64,000 bases of DNA from Variovorax paradoxus (GTDB taxonomy: Bacteria > Pseudomonadota > Gammaproteobacteria > Burkholderiales > Burkholderiaceae_C): NCBI RefSeq assembly GCF_018614875.1, contig NZ_JAGGNW010000006.1, positions 124,001 to 188,000 on the forward strand, read 5' to 3'. The notes beneath the pieces are model-generated. The model saw only the letters and a list, made by a program, of their open reading frames with translations. It searched no databases and was not told where the DNA came from. The translations under genes were made by a program, and so were the position numbers. Shown here piece by piece: positions 49,460 through 57,689 of the stretch; the first letter of the stretch is position 1; every line of letters begins with the position of its first letter.

Positions 49460-49564
49460 GCGCGGGGTTGAACGCGCCCCGCAATCAGCGAAATGACGTA
49501 TGTGCAGCCCGCACTGAGTTGAGAACAATCGGCTTCGACGACACAAGCCCGTTGCACCAGAGAC

Positions 49565-49602
49565 AAGCCCGAATCGGTTGACTACCGGCTCGGGCTTTTT
49601 GT
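49565..49602 (+). terminator. Rho-independent terminator before the amidase gene
   Basis: AAGCCCGAATCGGT pairs with ACCGGCTCGGGCTT (14-bp stem, two mismatches) around TGACT and runs into TTTTTG. It closes the 163-aa gene unit; its position 37 bases before amiE also allows a leader or attenuator role, for which nothing else is seen. Confidence 0.85.
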
Positions 49603-49638
49603 TTTCCTTTCTCTCAACCACCCTCCAGGAGCAGCGTC

Positions 49639-50676
49639 ATGAGACATGGTGATATTTCGAGCAGCAGCGATTGCGTGGGCGTCGCGGTCGTCAACTACAA
49701 GATGCCCCGCCTGCACACCAAGGCCGAGGTGCTCGACAACGCCCGCAAGATCGGCGAGATGCTGGTCGGCATGAAGAAGGGCCTGCCGGGCATGGACCTG
49801 GTGATCTTTCCCGAGTACTCCACGCACGGGATCATGTACGACGCGAAGGAGATGTACGACACCGCCGCCACCGTGCCCGGCGAAGAGACCGAAATCTTCG
49901 CAGACGCCTGCCGCCGCGCCAACGTGTGGGGCGTGTTCTCGCTGACCGGCGAGCGCCATGAAGAGCATCCGAACAAGGCGCCCTACAACACGCTGATCCT
50001 CATGAACAACCAGGGCGAGATCGTCCAGAAGTACCGCAAGATCATGCCGTGGACACCCATCGAGGGCTGGTATCCGGGCGACCGCACCTATGTGAGCGAC
50101 GGCCCCAAGGGCATGAAGATCAGCCTCATCGTCTGCGACGACGGCAACTACCCCGAGATCTGGCGCGACTGCGCGATGCGCGGCGCCGAGCTCATCATCC
50201 GCTGCCAGGGCTACATGTACCCGGCCAAGGAGCAGCAGATCCTGGTGTCGAAGGCCATGGCCTTCATGAACAACACCTACGTGGCGGTGGCCAATGCGGC
50301 GGGCTTCGACGGCGTGTATTCGTACTTCGGCCATTCGGCGCTGATCGGCTTCGACGGCCGCACGCTGGGCGAGTGCGGCGAGGAGGAAATGGGCATCAAC
50401 TACGCCGAACTCTCCATGGGCCTGATCCGCGATGCGCGCAGGAACGGCCAGTCGCAGAACCACCTGTTCAAGCTGATGCACCGTGGCTACACCGGCATCA
50501 TCAATTCGGGCGACGGCGACAAGGGCGTGGCGGCCTGCCCGTTCGACTTCTACACGCAATGGATCGACGACCCCGAGGGCACGCGCGAGAGGGTGGAGTC
50601 GTTCACGCGCAGCACCATCGGCACGGCGGAATGCCCGATCGACGGTATTCCGAACGAACCGGCCAGGCACCGCTGA
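49639..50676 (+). CDS. amiE: Aliphatic amidase
   Basis: A 345-aa nitrilase-superfamily enzyme. The triad is at canonical numbering: E59 (IFPEYSTHG), K134 (YRKIMPW) and C166 ([11 protein letters not shown]). It hydrolyses short aliphatic amides such as acetamide or propionamide to acid and ammonia. AGGAG precedes the ATG. A convergent LysR gene follows; no amide-specific regulator or transporter is adjacent. Confidence 0.96.
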   Translation: MRHGDISSSSDCVGVAVVNYKMPRLHTKAEVLDNARKIGEMLVGMKKGLPGMDLVIFPEYSTHGIMYDAKEMYDTAATVPGEETEIFADACRRANVWGVFSLTGERHEEHPNKAPYNTLILMNNQGEIVQKYRKIMPWTPIEGWYPGDRTYVSDGPKGMKISLIVCDDGNYPEIWRDCAMRGAELIIRCQGYMYPAKEQQILVSKAMAFMNNTYVAVANAAGFDGVYSYFGHSALIGFDGRTLGECGEEEMGINYAELSMGLIRDARRNGQSQNHLFKLMHRGYTGIINSGDGDKGVAACPFDFYTQWIDDPEGTRERVESFTRSTIGTAECPIDGIPNEPARHR

Positions 50677-50698
50677 AGCACGCAGCCACCACCACCGC

Positions 50699-51589
50699 TC
50701 AGGTCTGCCGGAACCCCGTCAGCACCTTGAGCACGCTCAAGGTCGCGCCGTCGAGCATCGCATGCTGGCGGTGCGCGATGCCTACGCGGCGCGTGAGCTT
50801 CGGGGTCACCGGCACGATCTGCATGCGCTCGTTGCGCACCGTGTCGGTGGTCTGCTGCAGTGGCAGCAGCGCGGCGCCATAGCCGGCCGCCACGAGGCTG
50901 CGGATGGCGGCGTCGTAGTTGAGCTCGATGCGCGCGCGCGGCGCAAAACCCGCCGCGGCAAACCATTCCATCGTGAGCCGGTACATGTGCGTGGTCGCCT
51001 CGTTGAAGATCAGCGGCTGCGCCGCCAGCCAGCCCGGCGTGACGCGCTTGGGCGCCTTCCAGCGCTGCGGCACGAACGCCATCATCGGCTGCTCGCACCA
51101 CGGCGTGACGACGATGCCGCGCAACGGCGGCTGCGGGATGGCGACCAGGCCGATGTCGAGCGTGCCCGCCGCCAGCCGCTCCATGGCCTCGTAGGAGCCG
51201 CGGATGCTGACTTCGACGTCGATGCCCGAATGCTCCGCCCCCAGCGCTTCGAGCACCTGCGGCAGCAGGTCGACCAGCACGCCGGTCGAGGTGCCCAGAC
51301 GCACGCGGCCCGTGCGGCCTTCGGCCTGGCGCTTGACGGCTTCGATGGCGTCGTCGGTATCGCGCAGCAGCTTGCGCCCGCGCTCCACCAGCGCCGCGCC
51401 GGCAGCTGTCGGCGTGATGCGCCGGTTGCCGCGCAGCACCAGCGGCGCGCCAAGGCGCGATTCGAGTTCGCTGATGTGCAGGCTCACCGTGGGCTGCGCG
51501 AGGTGCAGCGCCTTGGCCGCCGCAGAGAAGGTGCCAAGGTCGGCAATGGCGATGAGCGTGCGCAGCTGGTCGAGGTTGAGTTGTCGCAT
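50699..51589 (-). CDS. LysR family transcriptional regulator
   Basis: A 296-aa protein. Its winged helix has LDQLRTLIAIADLGTFSAAA and LHLAQPTVSLHISELESRLG; a substrate domain with FNEATTHMYRLTMEWFAAAG follows. It is convergent with amiE and divergent from the DUF1127 gene across 90 bases. The target is unknown; DUF1127 or the downstream gene is possible. Confidence 0.92.
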   Translation of the reverse strand: MRQLNLDQLRTLIAIADLGTFSAAAKALHLAQPTVSLHISELESRLGAPLVLRGNRRITPTAAGAALVERGRKLLRDTDDAIEAVKRQAEGRTGRVRLGTSTGVLVDLLPQVLEALGAEHSGIDVEVSIRGSYEAMERLAAGTLDIGLVAIPQPPLRGIVVTPWCEQPMMAFVPQRWKAPKRVTPGWLAAQPLIFNEATTHMYRLTMEWFAAAGFAPRARIELNYDAAIRSLVAAGYGAALLPLQQTTDTVRNERMQIVPVTPKLTRRVGIAHRQHAMLDGATLSVLKVLTGFRQT

Positions 51590-51679
51590 CAGGAATGCTG
51601 ATTAGAGGTGTCAGGAATCTCAACTTCCACAATAGCATGCATCGCCGCAAGATGAGCGCTCCCCCACAAGGAGCCCACC

Positions 51680-51874
51680 GTGACAGCGCCGACGCACTCG
51701 CCCTTTCATCAACGCCTGATGCATGCCCTGCGCAGCTGGCGCCGCCGCGCCGCGGAGCGCCGCCGCAGCCGCGACGACTTGCGGCATCTGGCCGGCATGA
51801 GCGACCATGAGCTGCGCGACCTGGGCATCGGCCGCAGCGAGGCGGCCGGGGTGTTCGATCGGCATCGCTACTGA
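51680..51874 (+). CDS. DUF1127 small protein
   Basis: A 64-aa, very basic protein. The DUF1127 (YjiS-like) signature is LRHLAGMSDHELRDLGIGRS, residues 34-53, preceded by an Arg-rich helix. Members are short regulators, some RNA-binding and linked to phosphate, C/N metabolism or motility. Start GTG at 51680 behind AAGGAG; an internal ATG at 51719 would shorten it. Confidence 0.88.
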   Translation: MTAPTHSPFHQRLMHALRSWRRRAAERRRSRDDLRHLAGMSDHELRDLGIGRSEAAGVFDRHRY

Positions 51875-51931
51875 CCGAGCGGACGTTCAAGTCCTCCGGG
51901 ATTCGCGCCCGAATTGAGGTTCAATCCGGGC

Positions 51932-53620
51932 GTGCCCCAAACTGCCATTCCCACCCCGCTTTCCATCGAACTCACCTCGCCGCAATCGGTCAACGGCCAG
52001 CGCGCGGCATTCCAGTCGCTCTGGCTGCTTGCACGCATGAAGCACGCGCACGACGCCGAAGGCGGCCTCGTGCGGCTGGCCGACCTGCGCGGCGAAGTCT
52101 CCGATGCGAGCACGCTGCGCATGGTCGTGAGCCGTGCCTTCCGCGACTTCAAGGCCTGGAACATCGAAGTCGGCTGGGGCGAGGACAGGCAGCGCGAGCC
52201 GCGCTTCCTGAACGCCGAGCGGCGCAGCCAGGGGCCCTTCTGGCTGCCGGCCGCCGAAGCGCGGCGCGTGCGCATGCTGGTGGGCGGACGCGCAGCCACG
52301 CCCGCCGAGGTCGCTTCTTTCCTCGGGCTGCGCCCGCGCAAGGCCCGTGCGGCAGAACCCGGCTCGCCGCCGGCCGATGCGGTGCATCTGCAGGACGCCG
52401 CGTTCTGGAAGCAGTTGGTGGCCTCGCAGCAGGCGGCAAGGCAAGGCAGGCTCATGGCGCCGGTGGCGGGCGGCAGCGCGGCCGGATCGCCGGCCAGCGC
52501 GCTGGAGTCGATCCGCCGTGCCGGCACGCTGGCCGCCACGGACTTCCAGCGCGCGCTGGTCACGCTCAACGAGGCGATGTTGTGGCGCCGCCTGGGCGAC
52601 AACGAGCAGGCGCGCCGTCGCCTGCAGGCGCTGAAGAAGCAGCGCCTCGCCCACCATGTGGCGGGCAACGACTACCTGGGTGCGATGGAATGCATCGTCT
52701 CGGCCTGGTGCGCCTACACCGCGCGCGACCTGCCGCTGGCGCAGTCGCTGCTGCGCGGCATGGCCGAGGATGCGGCGCGCAGCCTGGTGCTGCGGCACCA
52801 CCCCGACGTGCGCTTCGAATGGTGCAACCTCTGGGCGCTGGTGTGCCGCTCGCGCGCATTGGGACTCTCCGCCGACGACAAGCCAACGGCCGCGGCGCTC
52901 GCCGAAGAGTCGCTGCAGCGCTTCGGCGAAGCATTGGCTGCTGCCTTCGAATCGCACTCCTTCGACGCGGCGCAGCACGTGGCCGCCAACATGGGCATGG
53001 CCGCGTGGCTGTTCGACCGCGTGGGGTTGTCCGACCTGCCGGCGCTCGCGCATGACGGGCATGCCGACACCACGCGCCGCGCGGTGCAGTGGATCGCCTT
53101 CAGCGAATGGCTCTGCGGCCACACCGACGGCCAGGGGCGCTCGGCCTGGAACGCGATCTACCTGATGCGCATCGCGCGCGGCCATTGCCGGCCCCCGGAA
53201 CAGGAAAAGCAACCCACGCTCGCCCAGTTCCGTGCGCAAAAGCCGCTGGACCCGGCCTCGATCTCGCAGCTTGCCGGACCGCTCGCGGACGCCTTCGACG
53301 CCGCGCACTGGCCGGCGCGATGGGTCGAGGTGGCGCATGCAAGGCTGGCCGACCACCAGGCGGGGCGGCGGCGCTACCCGGGCCTGCAGCATTGCAGCCT
53401 GCTGTTCGAGCATGCCTGGTATGCGGCGCACGCGGGCGACCTGAAGGCGGCCGAGCAGTCGCTGGCTTTGCTGCGCGAGGCCTTGCCGCAGCTGGTGCCG
53501 AGCGACCGCGCCTATTTCACCGAGTCGTGGAACGACACGCTGCCGGCCGAGCTGGTGCTCGAAGCGAAGCCGCCGCGGCGGCCGGCGGCGCGCAAGAAGG
53601 CCGTGCGCCGATCCGGCTAG
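51932..53620 (+). CDS. Unknown protein, 562 aa, possible DNA-binding N-terminus and helical repeats
   Basis: No family is recognised. The N-terminal 100 residues (QSLWLLARMKHAHDAEGGL, RLADLRGEVSDASTLRMVV, FKAWNIEVGWGED) have the feel of a winged-helix domain with a LRMVVSRAFRDF recognition-like helix. A TPR-like, Ala/Leu-rich helical region from about 190 to 540 follows, and a basic KK/RR tail ends the protein. It could be a signalling regulator with a TPR sensor. Start is probably GTG at 51932; a TTG at 51914 is possible. It is convergent with lacI, touching it. Confidence 0.65.
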   Translation: MPQTAIPTPLSIELTSPQSVNGQRAAFQSLWLLARMKHAHDAEGGLVRLADLRGEVSDASTLRMVVSRAFRDFKAWNIEVGWGEDRQREPRFLNAERRSQGPFWLPAAEARRVRMLVGGRAATPAEVASFLGLRPRKARAAEPGSPPADAVHLQDAAFWKQLVASQQAARQGRLMAPVAGGSAAGSPASALESIRRAGTLAATDFQRALVTLNEAMLWRRLGDNEQARRRLQALKKQRLAHHVAGNDYLGAMECIVSAWCAYTARDLPLAQSLLRGMAEDAARSLVLRHHPDVRFEWCNLWALVCRSRALGLSADDKPTAAALAEESLQRFGEALAAAFESHSFDAAQHVAANMGMAAWLFDRVGLSDLPALAHDGHADTTRRAVQWIAFSEWLCGHTDGQGRSAWNAIYLMRIARGHCRPPEQEKQPTLAQFRAQKPLDPASISQLAGPLADAFDAAHWPARWVEVAHARLADHQAGRRRYPGLQHCSLLFEHAWYAAHAGDLKAAEQSLALLREALPQLVPSDRAYFTESWNDTLPAELVLEAKPPRRPAARKKAVRRSG

Positions 53621-54652
53621 TCAGCGCGCGGCCGGCGCACCGGTCGACTTGCGCACCACCAGCTCGGGCCGCAGCACCACGGTCGATGCCGACATGGCGC
53701 GGCCATCGATCTCCTCGAACAGCATCTCGGCCGCGCGCCAGCCGAGTTCGCGGTGCGGCAGGCGGATGGTGGTGAGCGGAGGGTCGACCATGTCGACCAG
53801 CGGCATGTCGTTGTGGCCGGTGACCGAAATGTCCTTCGGCACGCGCAGGCCGGCCTGGTGCAGCGCATCGTAGGCGCCCAGCGCCACCAGGTCGTTGCAG
53901 CACACCACGGCCTGCGGCGCCGGCCCGGCTTCGAGCATCTGCTGCATGGCCGCCGCGCCGGCCTCGCGGCTGTAGCTCGCGCACTCGACCACGCGGAACG
54001 GCTTCATGCGGTGGTCGCGCAGCGCCTGCTCCACGCCCAGGCGCCGGCCCACGCCAGTGGGAATGTTCTGCGGCCCGGCCAGGTGCGCGATGCGCTTGTG
54101 GCCGAGGCCCACGAGGTGGTCCACCGCGAGCTTCATCGCGAGCCGGTCGTCGCTCACCACGGCGGGCAGGCGGCCGGTTTCGTCGGCACGGTTGACCAGC
54201 ACCGCCGTCATGCCGGCCTTGGTGACGAAATCGACCAGCGGATCGTCGCGCGTGGCGGTGGCCAGGATCACACCGTCGACGCGCTGCGCCAGCATGCGTT
54301 CGAGCACCGGCCGCGCGAGCGCATGGTCGACCACGTTGGTGACGAACACGAAGTAGCCGCGCGCCGCCGCGCTGGCCTCGATGCCCTGCAGGATGGGCGG
54401 GAACACCGCGTTGGTGATGTCGGGCACCAGCACGCCGATGGTGTGGGTGCGGCCCGTGCGCAGGGCCGAGGCCGCGCGGTTGGGCCGGTAGCCCAGGCGC
54501 TGCGCCGCCTCTTCCACCACGCGCAGCACCTCGTCGCTGATCAGCGAGCGCTTCTCGGGGCTGAGCGCGCGCGACACGGTCGACACATGCACGCCGGCGG
54601 CGCGGGCCACGTCGCGGATGGTCACGGGGGAGGAAGGCGGGCTGGTGCTCAT
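53621..54652 (-). CDS. LacI family transcriptional regulator
   Basis: A 343-aa protein. The N-terminal helix-turn-helix and hinge (TIRDVARAAGVHVSTVSRAL, then NRAASALRTGRT) are followed by a periplasmic-binding-protein-like sensor (IGVLVPDITNAVFPPILQGI; VSDDRLAMKLAVDHL; ISVTGHNDMPLVDM). It is divergent from the dioxygenase operon with near-identical operators at 54663 and 54766, so it very likely controls both. The inducer is probably a substrate or intermediate of that pathway. Confidence 0.93.
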   Translation of the reverse strand: MSTSPPSSPVTIRDVARAAGVHVSTVSRALSPEKRSLISDEVLRVVEEAAQRLGYRPNRAASALRTGRTHTIGVLVPDITNAVFPPILQGIEASAAARGYFVFVTNVVDHALARPVLERMLAQRVDGVILATATRDDPLVDFVTKAGMTAVLVNRADETGRLPAVVSDDRLAMKLAVDHLVGLGHKRIAHLAGPQNIPTGVGRRLGVEQALRDHRMKPFRVVECASYSREAGAAAMQQMLEAGPAPQAVVCCNDLVALGAYDALHQAGLRVPKDISVTGHNDMPLVDMVDPPLTTIRLPHRELGWRAAEMLFEEIDGRAMSASTVVLRPELVVRKSTGAPAAR

Positions 54653-54662
54653 GGGCTGGTTG

Positions 54663-54676
54663 GTGCAAACGATTGT
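54663..54676. promoter_or_regulatory. LacI operator 1 (near the lacI start)
   Basis: GTGCAAACGATTGT shares GTGCAAACGATTG with operator 2. It starts 11 bases upstream of the lacI ATG. Distance to operator 2 is 103 bases, close to ten helical turns. Confidence 0.7.
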
Positions 54677-54765
54677 CGTACGGGCTGGGCACCGGAAGCA
54701 GCTTTGCTGCATTCCCGACTTGCCGAACGGGGTCATTTTACTTTTCAGCAATTCGGATTAAGATT

Positions 54766-54781
54766 GTGCAAACGATTGCAC
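54766..54781. promoter_or_regulatory. LacI operator 2 (at the dioxygenase start)
   Basis: GTGCAA-ACGA-TTGCAC: perfect 6-bp arms around ACGA, ending nine bases before the dioxygenase ATG, where a bound repressor would block transcription or initiation. Confidence 0.8.
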
Positions 54782-54790
54782 GGACATCCC

Positions 54791-55657
54791 ATGAACATCG
54801 CCACCTCCCCAGACTCGGTGCTGGGCTTCGCACTCGAAGCCATGGAGCACACGCTCGATCCGCGGTTGCGCAGCGTGATGAACGCACTCACGCGCCACCT
54901 GCACGCCTTCGTCCAGGAGGTGAAGCTGACCGAGGAAGAGTTCGAGCAGGCGCTCGAATTCATCGTCGCCATCGGCCAGGCCACGGGCGAGAAGAAGAAC
55001 GAGGTGGTGCTGGCGGCCGACATCCTCGGCGTGTCCACCGTGGTGGCGCTGCAGAACAACCAGGACCCGCACGGCGAATCGCCGGCCGCGCTGCTCGGCC
55101 CGTTCTGGCGCGCCAACTCGCCGGCCTGTGCGGCGGGCGACAACATCGCACGCTCGGGCACCCCGGGCATTCCGCTCGAAGTCACGGGCACGGTGCGCGA
55201 CACGATGGGGCAGCCTGTGGGCGGCGCCACGGTCGACGTGTGGCAGGCCTCGCCCGTCGGCCTCTACGAAAACCAGGACCCGGCACAGGAGGACATGAAT
55301 CTGCGCGGCCGCTTCACGACCGACGCCGAGGGCCGCTTTCATTTCCGCAGCGTGCGGCCGGCCGGCTACCCCGTGCCGACCGACGGCCCCTGCGGCGTGC
55401 TGCTGCGCGCGCAGCAGCGCCACCCCAACCGGCCCGCGCACCTGCACTTCATGGTGAGCAAGCCGGGCCGCAAGGTGCTGATCACGCAGGTGTTCGCCGA
55501 TGACGACGAGAACCTGGAGAGCGACCCGACCTTCGGCGTGACGCGGCGGCTGATCGGCCGCTTCGCGCTGGCACCCGACGGCAAGACCGCAACGCTGCAG
55601 TACGACTTCCAGCTCGAGCCCGGCGAGATGAAGTTTCCGCGTCCACCGATTCCCTGA
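54791..55657 (+). CDS. Intradiol ring-cleavage dioxygenase (hydroxyquinol/catechol 1,2-dioxygenase family)
   Basis: A 288-aa protein. The N-terminal dioxygenase_N helical domain (about 25-90, EFEQALEFIVAIGQAT) and core are followed by the Fe(III) ligands, two Tyr and two His: GLYENQD, AGYPVPTDGP and HPNRPAHLHF. It cleaves a catechol or hydroxyquinol between the hydroxyls with O2. Sequence feel favours the hydroxyquinol 1,2-dioxygenase branch, whose product would be maleylacetate. It is the first gene after the LacI operator. Confidence 0.9.
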   Translation: MNIATSPDSVLGFALEAMEHTLDPRLRSVMNALTRHLHAFVQEVKLTEEEFEQALEFIVAIGQATGEKKNEVVLAADILGVSTVVALQNNQDPHGESPAALLGPFWRANSPACAAGDNIARSGTPGIPLEVTGTVRDTMGQPVGGATVDVWQASPVGLYENQDPAQEDMNLRGRFTTDAEGRFHFRSVRPAGYPVPTDGPCGVLLRAQQRHPNRPAHLHFMVSKPGRKVLITQVFADDDENLESDPTFGVTRRLIGRFALAPDGKTATLQYDFQLEPGEMKFPRPPIP

Positions 55658-55680
55658 CTCCACAACCTCCTCACCTCATC

Positions 55681-56445
55681 ATGAGCTTCGATCCCGTTTC
55701 CCGACTCGACGGCAAGGTCGCCGTCATCACCGGCGGCCTCGGCGCCATCGGCTATGCCACGGCCATGCGCCTCGCCGCGCTCGGCGCCACCTGCGTGCTG
55801 CTGCACCGAAAGGGCGACGATGCCGCCGCGCGTGCTGCCGCCCTGCCCTCCGCCGACGGCCAGCGCCACAGTGCGATCCGCGCCGACATCGTCGACACGC
55901 CGAGCCTGCAGGCCGCGGCCGCCGAGGTGAAAGCCACGCACGGCCGCTGCGACATCCTCGTCAACAGCGCGGGGCACACGCAGCCCGTTCCCGCCGGCGA
56001 CCTCGACGCGCTGACCGACGAGCTCATCGACGAGCTGCTGCGCGCCAACTTCCGCGGCGTGTTCGCGACCATCCGCGCCTTCGCGCCGATGCTGAAGCAA
56101 AGCGGCGACGGCCTGGTTGCCAACATCTCCTCCATCGCGGGCTTCACCGGCGTGGGCAGCAATCTCGCGTACGTGGCGGCCAAGGCCGGGCTCGACGTGG
56201 TGGGCGATGCGCTGGCCAAGGCGCTCGCGCCGGCGGTGCGCGTGGTGTCGGTGTCGCCGGGCGCGGTCGAGTCGGGCTTCGTGCCGGGCCGCGGCGCGGA
56301 GTTCGCGAACAAGATGGCGAGCACCACGCCGCTCGGGCGCATAGGCAAGCCCGACGACGTGGCCGCCGCAGTGGAAGCGCTCGCGACGACGATGCGCTTC
56401 GTCACCGGCACGCGCATCGTGGTCGACGGAGGGCGCCACCTGTGA
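55681..56445 (+). CDS. Short-chain dehydrogenase/reductase
   Basis: A 254-aa SDR. The cofactor loop is VITGGLGAIGYATAM near residue 14; NSAGHT is near 97, the catalytic Ser lies in VANISSIAG near 143, and Tyr-x3-Lys is YVAAKAGLDVVG near 161. It ends with FVTGTRIVVDGGRHL. It could reduce the keto product of ring cleavage or oxidise an alcohol substrate. It overlaps the BKACE gene by four bases (GTGA). Confidence 0.93.
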   Translation: MSFDPVSRLDGKVAVITGGLGAIGYATAMRLAALGATCVLLHRKGDDAAARAAALPSADGQRHSAIRADIVDTPSLQAAAAEVKATHGRCDILVNSAGHTQPVPAGDLDALTDELIDELLRANFRGVFATIRAFAPMLKQSGDGLVANISSIAGFTGVGSNLAYVAAKAGLDVVGDALAKALAPAVRVVSVSPGAVESGFVPGRGAEFANKMASTTPLGRIGKPDDVAAAVEALATTMRFVTGTRIVVDGGRHL

Positions 56446-57341
56446 GCGCCACCATCAAGACCCTCATCACCTGCGCCGTCACCGGCAACCTCGTGAAGCC
56501 CGAACAGACGCCGCACCTGCCGATCACGCCGGTGCAGATCGCCGACGAATGCCTGGCCGCCGCCGAAGCGGGCGCGGCGCAGGTGCACATCCACGTGCGC
56601 CACCCCGAGACCGGCAGGCCCTCGATGGAGGTCGAGCTCTACCGCGAGGTGGTCGACCGCATCCGCCGCGGTAACCGCGAGCTCATCATCAACCTCACGA
56701 CCGGCCCCGGCGGGCGCTTCATTCCCAGCGAGGACGACCCGAAGATCGCCGCACCCGGCACCACGCTGCTGCCGCCCGAGAAGCGCGTGGAGCACATCGC
56801 GCTCATCAGGCCCGACGTGTGCTCGCTCGACCTCAACACCATGAACTCCGGCCCCGACGTGGTGATGAACACGCCGAAGAACGTGCGCCGCATGGCGAAG
56901 GTGATCCGCGAGGCGGGCGTGAAGCCGGAGCTGGAGATCTTCGATTCGGGCGACATCAACCTCGCGCTCGACCTGATCGCCGACGGCACGCTCGACGGGC
57001 CTACGATGTGGACCTTCGTGCTCGGTGTGAAGTACGGCTTCGCGCCCACGCCCGAGACGCTGCTCTACGCCCGCAACATGCTGCCGCGCGGCGCGTTCTG
57101 GAGCGCCTTCGGCATCGGCCGCATGGAGTTTCCGATCGTCGCGCAGGCGTGGCTGTTGGGCGGCCATGTGCGCGTCGGCATGGAAGACAACATCTACCTG
57201 GCGAAGGGCGTGCTGGCCGAGAGCAACGCGCAGCTGGTGGCGAAGGCGCGCGACATTTTGCTGAGCCTGGGCGGCGAGATTGCCAACCCACGCGAGGCGC
57301 GCGAGATGCTGGGCTTGCCTGGTGCGGGGAACCTGGCGTGA
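56442..57341 (+). CDS. BKACE family beta-keto acid cleavage enzyme (DUF849)
   Basis: A 299-aa TIM-barrel protein like 3-keto-5-aminohexanoate cleavage enzyme. The Zn ligands are H49 and H51 in AAQVHIHVRHPETG, and there is likely a later Glu in RVGMEDNIYLAKG near 243. SLDLNTMNSG near 127 and the TGPGG loop near 87 are conserved. BKACE enzymes condense a beta-keto acid with acetyl-CoA and split it to acetoacetate and a new acyl-CoA. In this operon a ring-cleavage product such as maleylacetate or beta-ketoadipate is a candidate substrate. Start GTG at 56442. Confidence 0.92.
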   Translation: MSATIKTLITCAVTGNLVKPEQTPHLPITPVQIADECLAAAEAGAAQVHIHVRHPETGRPSMEVELYREVVDRIRRGNRELIINLTTGPGGRFIPSEDDPKIAAPGTTLLPPEKRVEHIALIRPDVCSLDLNTMNSGPDVVMNTPKNVRRMAKVIREAGVKPELEIFDSGDINLALDLIADGTLDGPTMWTFVLGVKYGFAPTPETLLYARNMLPRGAFWSAFGIGRMEFPIVAQAWLLGGHVRVGMEDNIYLAKGVLAESNAQLVAKARDILLSLGGEIANPREAREMLGLPGAGNLA

Positions 57342-57395
57342 AAGCTCTTTCTATTTGCTGCGGTGTGGGCCATTCAGGGCGCGCTCCCGCCGACG

Positions 57396-57609
57396 GGGTA
57401 CCTTGCTCCGCGAATGTCCCCCGGCCTGCGGCCTCCTCCTTAATTTCGCTGCGCAAGGCACCCCATCGGCGTGATCGTTGTACAGAGCGGTCGTTGATTG
57501 GCCAGCACAGGAGCAGCGCCTACTGTGCACAGGGCATCGGGTGCTCCCCGCAGCGAAATAAAGGAGGAGGCGAAGCCGGGGGACATTCGCGGAGGGGAGT
57601 ACCCGGTGG
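57396..57609. repeat. Long imperfect inverted repeat in a gene-free stretch
   Basis: Arms 57396-57470 and 57535-57609 are inverted copies about 75 bases long, with a perfect 20-base core (CTCCGCGAATGTCCCCCGGC at 57406-57425 and its complement at 57575-57594) and another match CCTCCTCCTT-ATTTCGCTGCG. The 64-base spacer has no coding look. It sits in the 348-base gap 57342-57689 between the BKACE and dehydrogenase genes. It may be a dispersed repeat or a MITE-like element. Confidence 0.85.
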
Positions 57610-57689
57610 CCTGTGCACGCGCCCTGGAAGAACGCACCGCGAACAAAAACATAAGCACCCCGCAACCCAGCGTGCGGTGCAAAACTGAG

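Noticed and set aside
54663..54781. Idea that the LacI at 53621 also binds the operators at 32428-32450
   Set aside because: Its own sites have the core CAAACGATTG with outer GTG/CAC, while the nucleoside hydrolase sites are CAAACGTTTG; the differences at the centre argue for another repressor.
57361..57689. Small open frames in the gap with the inverted repeat
   Set aside because: All are inside or across the repeat arms, have no ribosome site and no protein-like composition.
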